Below, one piece after another: positions 16,219 through 24,377 of a stretch of DNA of 58,709 nt. The position numbers and the translations under genes are program-made. The notes under the pieces are model-generated. The model had not been told where the DNA came from. It did no database searches and worked only from the letters and a program-made list of their open reading frames with translations. This DNA comes from a bacterium (GTDB lineage: Bacteria > Cyanobacteriota > Vampirovibrionia > Gastranaerophilales > Gastranaerophilaceae). The stretch lies in contig JAFUXT010000013.1 of assembly GCA_017470815.1 (NCBI GenBank), forward strand, positions 1 through 58,709. The letters run 5' to 3'. Position 1 is the stretch's first letter. Each line of letters starts with the position of its first letter.

Positions 16219-17897
16219 ATTTTGAATGACTTAATTGTAACAAGTTTGTACTTTTTACCTTCTTTTAGAGTGTCAAAATCAAATCTTTGTGACATATTTT
16301 CGATATCTTTATTTCTTATAATTGTTTTGATTTCAGGGTTTAAAAGAATTTTTTCATCATCAGAAATCGTTTCCTCATCTGTATCAACAGTCACATAATT
16401 GACCTTATCACCGTAATAATAAAGCACGGAATATTTGCGGCCGCCATTTATTACTGCAACTTTAGAATTATTATCCTTACAATATTTTGCAAATTCCATC
16501 AAATCATTTTGCCCGAAAGAATAATCCATATTATAAAATAACTTTGTTCCAAATGCTGATAGTACAAGAATTAACAGAGCATAAGAAATAAACACTCCTT
16601 TAAATTTTTCTTTTTTTGCAAGTAATATGCTTGAGATTCCAAATAAACCTGTAACCGCTACGCAGAACCATTGTATTATTTTCACATCAGCATATATTTT
16701 TTCGGGTAAGAATAATCCCATAAAACACCCGACAACTGATGCGAGAACAAATATTCCGCCCAAAATATAAACGGTTAAATTAATCTCTTTTTGGTACTTG
16801 GCATTGAATATGTAATCTTCCCACGCATAAGCAATAATAAATGATGTAAAGAAATAAACAGGCAAAATGTATGTTATGAGTTTTGTACTTGATGATGAAA
16901 AAAATAACATCGTAAATAAAAAACCTATAACATTAAAACAAAGAAACTTATACACAATGTCATTGCGAGGGCAAAAGCCCGAAGTAATCCAGCCTTTTAT
17001 TTTTGCAATCCCGACTGCAAGTGCAGAAAGGACATAAGGGAACATTCCCCATAAAATTGTAAGAAAATAAAAATAGAACGGTTGTTTTCTGTGAATTTCG
17101 CTTGAAGAAAAGAACCTGTTTATATGATGTTTCATTATATATTCGTTAAAAAACAACGGATCATGAATGTTAAACATTGCAATATGCCAAGGCAGAACAA
17201 TTAATAAAAATAATAAAATTCCAACAATAAAATATTGTGGTTTGAAGATTTTTTTGAATGACTTATTAAAAATAGTGACAAAAAACATTGTTCCAAACGG
17301 TACGACAAATCCTGGAATCCCTTTTGCCATAACGGCTAAACCTGAAAAAATATAGAAAAGCCACCAAAAATATTTTACATTTTTTTCTTTTACAAATTGA
17401 GTCAAGAACCCAAACATTACAGAAAAACCAATACATGTTGTCACAACAATATCAAGAATGGCAAATTTTGCAAGCATAACAAATTCCATTGTCGTTGCAA
17501 GAATAACGGCACTAATCAAACCATATCTGCGTGAAACAACTTTTCTACCGACAAAATACATCAAAAAAGTACACAGACTGCCATATAACGCAACAGGAAA
17601 TCTTGCACTAAATTCACTCACATGCCCGAAAAGTGCGAACGACAAACATTCACCCCAAAAATAAAGAGGTGGTTTTTCAAAGAAATATTCGCCATTCAAA
17701 TACAAAGTCATAAAATCTTTTGTATTAAACATATCTCTTGCCATTGAAACATATCGGGTTTCATCAACATCCATCAGCGCATAATTGCCGATATTAAAGA
17801 AAAATACAAAATAACAAAATATTATAAGCCCCAAAATCGTAAAAATTTCAGAGTGTTTTTTTACAAAATCCATCACTTTTTCCATAAAATATCCCAT
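16215..17897 (-). CDS. ArnT-like glycosyltransferase (GT83/PMT family) with in-frame repeat
   Basis: 560 aa with about 11-12 membrane segments. The first periplasmic loop MDVDETRYVSMARDM and EYFFEKPPLYFW are signatures of ArnT-like polyprenyl-phosphate glycosyltransferases. It should transfer a sugar from a polyprenyl-phosphate carrier to an envelope acceptor, probably using the product of the adjacent GtrB-type enzyme. The start lies 2 nt from the GtrB stop, indicating an operon. Residues ~302-314 (GWITSGFCPRNDI) are encoded by a dispersed palindromic repeat and appear to be an insertion in a cytoplasmic loop. The 3' end overlaps the GtrA gene by 4 bp. Confidence 0.88.
   Translation of the reverse strand: MGYFMEKVMDFVKKHSEIFTILGLIIFCYFVFFFNIGNYALMDVDETRYVSMARDMFNTKDFMTLYLNGEYFFEKPPLYFWGECLSFALFGHVSEFSARFPVALYGSLCTFLMYFVGRKVVSRRYGLISAVILATTMEFVMLAKFAILDIVVTTCIGFSVMFGFLTQFVKEKNVKYFWWLFYIFSGLAVMAKGIPGFVVPFGTMFFVTIFNKSFKKIFKPQYFIVGILLFLLIVLPWHIAMFNIHDPLFFNEYIMKHHINRFFSSSEIHRKQPFYFYFLTILWGMFPYVLSALAVGIAKIKGWITSGFCPRNDIVYKFLCFNVIGFLFTMLFFSSSSTKLITYILPVYFFTSFIIAYAWEDYIFNAKYQKEINLTVYILGGIFVLASVVGCFMGLFLPEKIYADVKIIQWFCVAVTGLFGISSILLAKKEKFKGVFISYALLILVLSAFGTKLFYNMDYSFGQNDLMEFAKYCKDNNSKVAVINGGRKYSVLYYYGDKVNYVTVDTDEETISDDEKILLNPEIKTIIRNKDIENMSQRFDFDTLKEGKKYKLVTIKSFKI
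16956..16994 (-). repeat. TGTCATTGCGAG-type repeat inside the ArnT-like gene
   Basis: Minus strand GGCTGGATTACTTCGGGC...GCCCTCGCAATGACATT with a GGGCTTTTGCCC hairpin. The same kind of sequence is intergenic at 18890-19026 and near 45034-45055. It is in frame and encodes GWITSGFCPRNDI. Confidence 0.75.
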
Positions 17898-17899
17898 TC

Positions 17900-18853
17900 T
17901 TAAATAAGTTCAATATCTTTAATATAACGAGGTCTTGCTTTAACTTCCTTATAAAGTTGTCCGACATATTCACCTATTATGCCCAAACAAAACAACTGAA
18001 TACCGCCAAAAACACTTAATAACACAACAATTGTTGCCCAACCGCTTGGGGAGTTATGCCAAAAAATCTTTTCTATAACTGTTTCAAGCCCGACACAAAA
18101 TCCGATTAATGCCATGAAAAATCCTAAAACAGCCACCATTCTTAACGGAACAATGCTGTAAGATGTAATCCCGTTTAGCGCCAAAGCCATAAGTGAAGCA
18201 TAGTTAAATTTTGATTCCCCTGCCATTCTTGGTTTTACATCAAAATAAACAGATGTGGATTTTAAGCCGACTTCATGGAAAAATCCTCTCAAAAACAACA
18301 ATTTTTCAGGATACATTTCAAGAATATCAAGCGCGCGTTTGCTTATCAGCCTGTAATCCGAATGATTTGGGGGTATGTGTGCCCCGAGTAAATTCATTGT
18401 TTTATAAAACGCAAGCGCAGTATATTTTTTCAAAAACGAATCTGTTTTTCTGTTGTTTCGTATCCCCAAAACAACATCAAAACCTTTTTGATATTCGTCA
18501 ATAAATTTTTCTATCGCCCATTCATCCTGCTGCAAGTCCGCATCAATAGACACCACACAATCACAGCCTATATTTCTTGCACCTTCCAACCCTGCAAGAA
18601 TTGCCTTTTGGTTGCCGTAATTCCTTAAAAATTTCAAACCTTTTACAAGTTTATTTTCCCCGTGCAATTTTTCAATTATACTCCAGGTTGAATCCTTTGA
18701 ACCGTCATCTATCAGATACAAATAACTGTCCTCACGAACTTTGCCCTTTGATATTAAATCATTTATAACCAAAAATAATTTATTGACAGTATTTTCTATA
18801 CAAAGTTCCTCGTTATAACACGGAATAATAATTGCTAATTGCGGTTTTTCCAT
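17900..18853 (-). CDS. GtrB/DPM1-like family 2 glycosyltransferase
   Basis: 317 aa. A GT2 domain occupies residues 1-220 with LAIIIPCYNEE (7-17), LIDDGSKDST and SIDADLQQDEWAI. Two C-terminal membrane segments follow (residues ~225-255 and 265-295), and the ending EYVGQLYKEVKARPRYI is typical of bactoprenol glucosyltransferases. It should transfer a nucleotide sugar to undecaprenyl phosphate at the inner membrane, feeding the ArnT-like enzyme just downstream. The sugar is not identifiable. Confidence 0.9.
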   Translation of the reverse strand: MEKPQLAIIIPCYNEELCIENTVNKLFLVINDLISKGKVREDSYLYLIDDGSKDSTWSIIEKLHGENKLVKGLKFLRNYGNQKAILAGLEGARNIGCDCVVSIDADLQQDEWAIEKFIDEYQKGFDVVLGIRNNRKTDSFLKKYTALAFYKTMNLLGAHIPPNHSDYRLISKRALDILEMYPEKLLFLRGFFHEVGLKSTSVYFDVKPRMAGESKFNYASLMALALNGITSYSIVPLRMVAVLGFFMALIGFCVGLETVIEKIFWHNSPSGWATIVVLLSVFGGIQLFCLGIIGEYVGQLYKEVKARPRYIKDIELI

Positions 18854-18889
18854 AATTCCTCGCTTTTTTAATCAATTTTTTTTGGAACA

Positions 18890-19026
18890 TGTCATTGCGA
18901 GAAAAATTTTGTCATTCCGTACTTGATACGGAATCTGAAAATTTTTCGTAGCAATCTCATCATTGCCACTGTGTCCTACATAGAATAACGAGATTACTAC
19001 GCTCGCTTCGCTCGCTCGTAATGACA
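18890..19026. repeat. Composite TGTCATTGCGAG...CTCGTAATGACA palindromic repeat
   Basis: The outer arms TGTCATTGCGAG and CTCGTAATGACA are inverted copies. Nested inside are GTCATTCCGTACTTGATACG-type and CTCGCTTCGCTCG repeats. It fills most of the 18854-19098 gap, where I see no gene. Confidence 0.7.
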
Positions 19027-19098
19027 AGTTATTTTGTCATATTTATACTTTACTGACCATATTTATATTATAATACTAACAGGATAAAGGCAATAAAA

Positions 19099-19944
19099 AT
19101 GACTAAAAAATTTATATTAAACGCGGACGATTTTGGAATGTCACAGGCTTTTAATCAAGCCGTATTAAAAGGTTATCAGCAGGGTATTTTGACTTCAGCA
19201 AGTATTTGTTCTAACGGAGAAGCATTTGAAAGTGCCGTTGGTGAAATTATTCCCCAATGTCCAAATTTATCTGTCGGAGTTCACCTTAATATAATTGAAG
19301 GAAAATCTCTGACTGATGCGCGCATGCTGACTGATGAATACGGAAATTTTAATAACGGTTACGGCGCACTAATTTTGAAATCATTCAATCAGGAATTTTT
19401 AAAACAGGTTGAACAAGAATTTAGGGCGCAGATAAAAATGGCAATTTCAAGAACAAAAATTGACCATATAGATTCTCATGTTCACACACATGCAATCCCG
19501 AATATTTTTAAAATTGTTGTAAAACTTGCCAAAGAATACAATATTCCTTATGTCAGAACACAGTTTGAGCATTTTTATATGATACCGTCAATAAAAAAAC
19601 ACCTGACACTTGCATATCCGATTAATTTAATAAAAATAATACTTTTAAACACATTTACAATGATAAATAAACCATTATTGGAAGAAAATAACCTTAAAAC
19701 AAATGATTATTTAATCGGAGTTGGTTATACAGGTATGATGAGTGACAGAACTATTGCATACGGTCTGAAATCTTTAATGAAAAAAGACTGTCTTGCAGAA
19801 GCACTTATTCACCCATGCGATTATGATGACGGTAAAACAGATCATCATACAACCGAATTTGAACTTACTCAAAACGAAGATTTGCGTGCATTTATAAAAG
19901 AAATCGGCTTTGAATTATCAAACCATACAGATGCCATTTTGTAA
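19099..19944 (+). CDS. YdjC/HpnK-type carbohydrate deacetylase
   Basis: 281 aa. The N-terminus KFILNADDFGMSQAFNQAV carries the Asp pair of the ChbG/YdjC metal site; VGVHLNIIEG and IDHIDSHVHTHAIP supply the His residues. The family removes N-acetyl groups from sugars such as chitobiose or hopanoid-linked glucosamine. Here the neighbouring GtrB/ArnT-like genes suggest an envelope amino sugar as substrate (inference). TATAAT near 19070 and an AGGATAAAGG ribosome site precede the ATG. Confidence 0.88.
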   Translation: MTKKFILNADDFGMSQAFNQAVLKGYQQGILTSASICSNGEAFESAVGEIIPQCPNLSVGVHLNIIEGKSLTDARMLTDEYGNFNNGYGALILKSFNQEFLKQVEQEFRAQIKMAISRTKIDHIDSHVHTHAIPNIFKIVVKLAKEYNIPYVRTQFEHFYMIPSIKKHLTLAYPINLIKIILLNTFTMINKPLLEENNLKTNDYLIGVGYTGMMSDRTIAYGLKSLMKKDCLAEALIHPCDYDDGKTDHHTTEFELTQNEDLRAFIKEIGFELSNHTDAIL

Positions 19945-19948
19945 TCTT

Positions 19949-19975
19949 GTTTAAATATGAGTTTTGCTATAAAAT
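19949..19975 (+). promoter_or_regulatory. Promoter of cca positioned for a leaderless mRNA
   Basis: TTGTTT, 17-nt spacer and TAAAAT, followed by ACCCCT and the ATG at 19982. The +1 site would fall on or next to the start codon. Confidence 0.5.
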
Positions 19976-19981
19976 ACCCCT

Positions 19982-21106
19982 ATGAACCTTAAAGACCAAA
20001 ATCTTTATTGCATAGGCGGTGTAGTGCGAGATGAAATTCTTGGGCTGCCAAGTTTTGATATTGACCTGACTTATAACGGTGATGCGATTAAGTTTGCAAA
20101 AAATTTGCCAAACGCAGAAATTTTGCAGATTAATGAGCCGTTTGGCACGGTAAGAATTAAACTTGGCGGAAAAGAAATTGATATTGCATCAACAAGAAGT
20201 GAATCTTACCCTCAAAAGGGACATTTGCCGGTGGTGAATAAAATCGGATGCTCTTTAAAAGAAGATGTTATGCGCAGAGATTTTACAATTAATGCCATGG
20301 CAAAATCTACACTTACAGGCGAAATAATTGATTATACGGGCGGATTAAATGATATTAAAACAAAAACTTTGAGAGTTTTGCACAACAACAGTTTTATTGA
20401 CGATCCGACAAGAATTTTGCGTATGTTAAAATTTGCCGTTCGTTTCGGATTTGAGCCTGACGAACATACGCAAAAACTGCAAAACGAATATTTGTCAAAT
20501 ATAAATTACGATATGAGTTACAAACGCTTAAAAAAAGAACTTATGGAAACTTTTAACCTGAATATATATGAAGCGTTTAAAAGATTTGTAAATCAGGGAA
20601 TTTATAAACTTATATCTCCGTTAGAATTTGAACTGCCAAAATATGATTTTTCACCGCTTATTGAGCAATTTTTACCTGATAATATATGGATTATATATGT
20701 CGGACTTTTGCCTGATATTTCAAATCTGCCCCTGACAAAAGAAGAAAAACAAATTGTTGATGAGTTCAGAAAACTGAAAAAGTTATGTCCTCCCCTTGAG
20801 GGAGGCCCGAAATCTTTGATTTCGAGGTGGGGTAACAACTTTGAAATATACAAAACATTCAAAAATATTCCGCCTGAATCAGTCATAATGTACTCAATAA
20901 TTAACCCCAAAATTGTTGAAAAATACTTATACAACCTTAAAGACATTGAAATTTTAATCAACGGTAATGACCTGAAAAATCTTGGTATTGAACCATCTGC
21001 AAAATATCAGAAATGTTTTGATTATATTTTGGAGAAAAAAATTTCCAATCCAAAATTGTCAAAAGATGATGAAATTAAACTTGCCAAAGAATTTTTTAAC
21101 TTATAA
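19982..21106 (+). CDS. cca: CCA tRNA nucleotidyltransferase (class II poly-A polymerase family) with in-frame repeat
   Basis: 374 aa. CIGGVVRDEILG (residues ~11-22) and FDIDLTY are the nucleotidyltransferase motifs with the metal-binding Asp pair; MRRDFTINAMA and DDPTRILRMLKFAVRFGF follow. The enzyme adds or repairs the 3' CCA of tRNA. Residues ~269-284 (PPLEGGPKSLISRWG region) come from a dispersed palindromic repeat; they lie in the C-terminal helical part and look inserted. TTGTTT, a 17-bp spacer and TAAAAT end 6 nt before ATG with no Shine-Dalgarno, so the mRNA may be leaderless. The 3' end overlaps upp by 6 bp. Confidence 0.9.
   Translation: MNLKDQNLYCIGGVVRDEILGLPSFDIDLTYNGDAIKFAKNLPNAEILQINEPFGTVRIKLGGKEIDIASTRSESYPQKGHLPVVNKIGCSLKEDVMRRDFTINAMAKSTLTGEIIDYTGGLNDIKTKTLRVLHNNSFIDDPTRILRMLKFAVRFGFEPDEHTQKLQNEYLSNINYDMSYKRLKKELMETFNLNIYEAFKRFVNQGIYKLISPLEFELPKYDFSPLIEQFLPDNIWIIYVGLLPDISNLPLTKEEKQIVDEFRKLKKLCPPLEGGPKSLISRWGNNFEIYKTFKNIPPESVIMYSIINPKIVEKYLYNLKDIEILINGNDLKNLGIEPSAKYQKCFDYILEKKISNPKLSKDDEIKLAKEFFNL
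20788..20833 (+). repeat. CTCCCCTTGAGGGAG-type repeat inside cca
   Basis: Two consecutive palindromes, CCTCCCCTTGAGGGAGG and CGAAATCTTTGATTTCG, then GTGGGGT. It is closely similar to the insert in nadB (28831-28880) and related to 13248-13280. In frame, without stops. Confidence 0.8.
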
Positions 21107-21775
21107 GGTATTAAAAATTCTGTCGCCTGCATCTCCCATACCCGGAACGATATAGCCTTTTTCATTCAAATGGTCATCAACTGCTGCAGTGATAATTTCA
21201 ATATCAGGATAATGACTTTGGATATTTTCAATTCCGACAGGTGCCGCAATTATACAAAGACATTTTATATGATCAACAGGAATACCTTTATTTGCGTACA
21301 ATTCAATTGCACCAAGCAAAGAATTCCCCGTTGCAAGCATCGGATCTGTGATATAAACATAAAATTTGTCAGGGTTAGGTGCTTCCATAGGAACTTTATT
21401 ATAATACCAAACAGGTTTTAGAGTTTGTTCATCACGATACATTCCCAAATGTCTGATTGTTGCCTGAGGAAGAATATCTATCGCTTCATCCGTGAAAATC
21501 AACCCTGCTCTCAAAATCGGGGAAATAATAATTTCAATATCATTATCAATAGTTTTTGAGGTAAAAGTTGTTAATGGGGTGGTAATTTCCGTATCTACAA
21601 GCGGAAGATTTTTTGCAGCCTCATACAAAAGGCATCTTGTAATTTTTCTTGCAGCAATTCTCATTCCTTGTGCATCAGTATTTTTATCCCTCATTGTGCA
21701 TAAATTTAGCGATATAACGGGATTATTGATTACCCTCACTTTGTTCAGGTTGATTTTGCAATTCTGTAGTGTCAT
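21101..21775 (-). CDS. upp: Uracil phosphoribosyltransferase
   Basis: 224 aa, slightly longer than the usual ~209. VINNPVISLNLCTMRDKNT matches the family N-terminus, SPILRAGLIF binds substrate, and YITDPMLATGNSLLGAI is the PRPP-binding motif. The enzyme salvages uracil to UMP. The annotated ATG has a GGGAAG site 6 nt upstream but overlaps the MlaD-like gene by 53 bp; a GTG at 21739 would give the family-typical length. Co-transcribed with the MlaD-like gene; convergent with cca. Confidence 0.93.
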   Translation of the reverse strand: MTLQNCKINLNKVRVINNPVISLNLCTMRDKNTDAQGMRIAARKITRCLLYEAAKNLPLVDTEITTPLTTFTSKTIDNDIEIIISPILRAGLIFTDEAIDILPQATIRHLGMYRDEQTLKPVWYYNKVPMEAPNPDKFYVYITDPMLATGNSLLGAIELYANKGIPVDHIKCLCIIAAPVGIENIQSHYPDIEIITAAVDDHLNEKGYIVPGMGDAGDRIFNTL

Positions 21776-22430
21776 TCTTTACTTCCCTTTTTTGAAAATC
21801 TTCTATTTTTTTTCTGAACTTTTGTTCTTCACGAATCATTTGGTCAAGTTGTTTATTCAATTTTTCTACACTTTGATTCATTTCTGCAGGAGTAACTTCA
21901 TTATGGCGGGGAATTTTAATTTTAGGAACACTTGAGACCTCTTTTCCTGCATGCCCAAGATTAACAAAAATTTCATCAATATTTTTGAACATCTTTTTGA
22001 ATAAACTAATAACTTTACCCAAACGGGTAGAATCTTTTGAAGCAATGATATACTCTGAATTTTCATCTTCAGGAGGATAAATTTCAAGTGCCTTTGATCC
22101 ACCCAAACCTGAGCCCTCAACCGTTGCTATTGCACCTGTCGGCAGGGTCAAATCCTTTTGAGTAATAATAAATTTTACATAAATATCTGAATAAACATCA
22201 GATGATACAAGTTGAATTTTTGTCACATGCCCGATTTGTGTACCCAAAAACTTGACAGGCGAACCGACTATCAAACCATCTACATCATTCATAAATATCT
22301 GATAACTTTTATACTGAAGTTGTGATTTATAATGATGATATCTGATGCCAAAAACGCACAACGCAATAATTATAAGCCAAATGGCAAACTCAACCCATGC
22401 ATAAATTCTAAAAGTATCAGGTTTTCTCAT
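21723..22430 (-). CDS. MlaD/MCE-family protein
   Basis: 235 aa. One N-terminal membrane helix (residues ~11-30) is followed by an MCE domain (SYQIFMNDVDGLIVGSPVKFLGTQIGHVTKI ... GSGLGGSKALEI). The C-terminal ~70 residues are charged and likely coiled coil (EKLNKQLDQMIREEQKF). MCE proteins form rings that shuttle phospholipids between membranes with an ABC transporter; no permease or ATPase gene is adjacent. This supports a diderm envelope. Confidence 0.88.
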   Translation of the reverse strand: MRKPDTFRIYAWVEFAIWLIIIALCVFGIRYHHYKSQLQYKSYQIFMNDVDGLIVGSPVKFLGTQIGHVTKIQLVSSDVYSDIYVKFIITQKDLTLPTGAIATVEGSGLGGSKALEIYPPEDENSEYIIASKDSTRLGKVISLFKKMFKNIDEIFVNLGHAGKEVSSVPKIKIPRHNEVTPAEMNQSVEKLNKQLDQMIREEQKFRKKIEDFQKREVKNDTTELQNQPEQSEGNQ

Positions 22431-22475
22431 ACTTTATATTATACACAAAATAATTTTTTAGGTTATTATGTAAAA

Positions 22476-22865
22476 ATGTTTGACCTTTTAAAATCTATAT
22501 TTTATGAAATATCATCATACTTTGTGCCTGAAAAGCAGATTTACGAAATTACAGGGGAATGTAAAAAATGCGGAAAATGTTGTAACTATATGTATAGCAT
22601 AGACACTTATACCGAAAAAGAATTTAAAATTATGCAGACAATTTTTCCAAAATACAAAAGATTTTACATAAAGGGTAGAGATGAAGACGGCAATTTGATT
22701 TTTGCCTGCAAACTTGTAACACCGGAAGGACTATGCTCAGACTACAAAAACCGTTTGCGAATGTGTAAAAAATACCCTGCAAGATTTGTCGCATACAGAG
22801 CGCAACTTCACGAAGGCTGCGGATATAAGGTCAATTTTAAAGAATTTAAAGACTATCTGGACTGA
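22476..22865 (+). CDS. YkgJ-like CxxCGxCC metal-binding protein (copy 1)
   Basis: 129 aa from ATG 22476. CKKCGKCC near residue 29 and later CKLVTPEGLC...CKKYP...GCGY form the Cys pattern of the zinc/iron-chelating YkgJ family (UPF0153-like). The function of the family is uncertain; metal binding is expected. A paralogue is encoded at 55885-56316. A TATTAT box sits 6 nt before ATG without a Shine-Dalgarno sequence. The 3' end overlaps folC by 20 bp. Confidence 0.8.
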   Translation: MFDLLKSIFYEISSYFVPEKQIYEITGECKKCGKCCNYMYSIDTYTEKEFKIMQTIFPKYKRFYIKGRDEDGNLIFACKLVTPEGLCSDYKNRLRMCKKYPARFVAYRAQLHEGCGYKVNFKEFKDYLD

Positions 22866-24093
22866 TTTTAAACAGGTCACAAAGTTCTGCTATCATATAA
22901 AACGAACCGCAAATAATATTCAAATGTCCGTCATTAAAATCAAACTGCGTATCTTTAGTCAATTCTTTGCACTCGACAGGACAAACCGCTTTTAATTCCT
23001 CAAAAGTGGCAGAATTTTGATGACTGAAATGATAAAAATAAACCTCTTGTTCTTCTCTGACACCAAAAGATGAGGCAGGAGTGAGGGTTAAAATTTTCAC
23101 CATCTTTTCATACTCTTTATTTCTTAAACAGCCGAAAATAAATCTGCGCTTTGTGTTCGGGTAATACATATCAAGACTTTGCACCAAACTTTTTATTCCG
23201 TTCGGGTTATGTGCTCCGTCAATGATTAAATTTTTATTCGCAATATATTCAAATCTGCATGGATGTTTAACATTTTGCAAACCTTTTTGAATAGTATCTT
23301 GACTGATTTTTGGAAAACATCTATCAATAACCGCAAGGGCAAGTGCCAAATTTTCTTGCTGATACGAACCTTTTAAGGATAAAATTTCATAATTTTGACT
23401 ACTAACATACGGATTCAAAATTTCTAATTCTGCTCCGACTTCCATTGACTTATCATAAAACACCTCTTTGCCTTCCATAACTATACACGGACAATTTGGT
23501 TTGATAATTCCTGCTTTTTCAAATGCAATTTCATCTAAAGTTTTGCCAAGACGCTCTGTGTGGTCATAATCAATGTGAGTTATAACAGAACACAAATTCT
23601 TTTTTATTATATTTGTTGCATCAAACCGGCCGCCAAGACCTGTTTCAAGCACAACAACTTCAACATTGTTATCTGCAAAATACTTAAACATAACAGATGT
23701 TAAAATTTCAAATTCCGTCAAGTTGATATTATTTTTATTCGCAAGTTCTGATATTTCAAAAACATATTGTGCAAAATTAGAATCTGATATATTTTTACCA
23801 TTAATTTTTATTCTTTCCGTATATTTAAAAATATGCGGACTTGAATAAACTCCGACTTTCATCCCCGCTTCATTTAAAATTGAGCCAATAATAGCACAAA
23901 CAGAGCCTTTCCCGTTTGTTCCCGCAACATGAATACAGTTTAACTTATCCTGCGGGTTACCCAAAAGTTCCATTATTTTTTCCATACGCTCTAACCCCAA
24001 AGAAATTTTAAATGTCTTTGGTGAAGTCAAAAGTTTTACAGCATCATTGTAAATATGTTGTTGGGCAGGTATGCCCAACCTACTTTTATTCAT
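22846..24093 (-). CDS. folC: Folylpolyglutamate synthase / dihydrofolate synthase
   Basis: 415 aa. The P-loop HVAGTNGKGSVCAII (residues 55-69), YSSPHI, LETGLGGRFDATNII, THIDYDHTERLG and IIDGAHNPNG are all FolC motifs. It adds glutamate to dihydropteroate and folates. The first ~12 residues (MNKSRLGIPAQQ) are encoded by the REP palindrome at 24060-24083, so the present start region appears to be supplied by the repeat. An AAAGGA site lies 8-9 nt before ATG. The start codon overlaps the end of the RAYT remnant. Confidence 0.92.
   Translation of the reverse strand: MNKSRLGIPAQQHIYNDAVKLLTSPKTFKISLGLERMEKIMELLGNPQDKLNCIHVAGTNGKGSVCAIIGSILNEAGMKVGVYSSPHIFKYTERIKINGKNISDSNFAQYVFEISELANKNNINLTEFEILTSVMFKYFADNNVEVVVLETGLGGRFDATNIIKKNLCSVITHIDYDHTERLGKTLDEIAFEKAGIIKPNCPCIVMEGKEVFYDKSMEVGAELEILNPYVSSQNYEILSLKGSYQQENLALALAVIDRCFPKISQDTIQKGLQNVKHPCRFEYIANKNLIIDGAHNPNGIKSLVQSLDMYYPNTKRRFIFGCLRNKEYEKMVKILTLTPASSFGVREEQEVYFYHFSHQNSATFEELKAVCPVECKELTKDTQFDFNDGHLNIICGSFYMIAELCDLFKISPDSL
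24060..24083 (-). repeat. REP palindrome at the folC 5' end
   Basis: On the minus strand GTAGGTTGGGC-ATACCT-GCCCAAC. It is an inverted relative of 24347-24369, with the RAYT remnant between them. It encodes residues 5-12 of FolC. Confidence 0.7.
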
Positions 24094-24361
24094 AATTTAT
24101 ATCCTTTATATTACTAAAATCACACCAATTTTCGTCATAAAAACCATTTTTTACAAACCTATGAAAAGAAGAATATTTCCAGTCTTTAATCCTTTTGACA
24201 TATCCATGTTTTACAGGGTTGTAATGAATATAATCAATATGATTATTTAATTCTTCTTGTGAAGTTATTATTGTATGTTCATAATATCTTCGTTGAAAAA
24301 TCCCTTTTTCTCGTTTATTTTTATAACCTTCTTGTAAGTTGTAGTTGTAGGTTGGGCATAC
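24086..24361 (-). pseudogene. REP-associated tyrosine transposase (RAYT, Y1_Tnp family), C-terminal remnant
   Basis: An open frame without a start codon encodes about 91 residues: KNKREKGIFQRRYYEHTI, then HIDYIHYNPVKHGYVKR, then KDWKYSSFHRFVKNGFYD, ending at TAA 24086. These blocks are the conserved C-terminal half of RAYT/transposase-17 proteins, including the region of the catalytic Tyr. The N-terminal half with the HUH metal motif is absent, so the copy should be inactive. It lies between inverted REP palindromes. Confidence 0.85.
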
Positions 24362-24369
24362 TTACCCAA
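24347..24369 (+). repeat. REP palindrome downstream of accC
   Basis: GTAGGTTGGGC-ATACTT-ACCCAA, the inverted partner of 24060-24083. Together the pair brackets the RAYT remnant, the usual arrangement of RAYT genes. Confidence 0.7.
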
Positions 24370-24377
24370 AACAAAGA

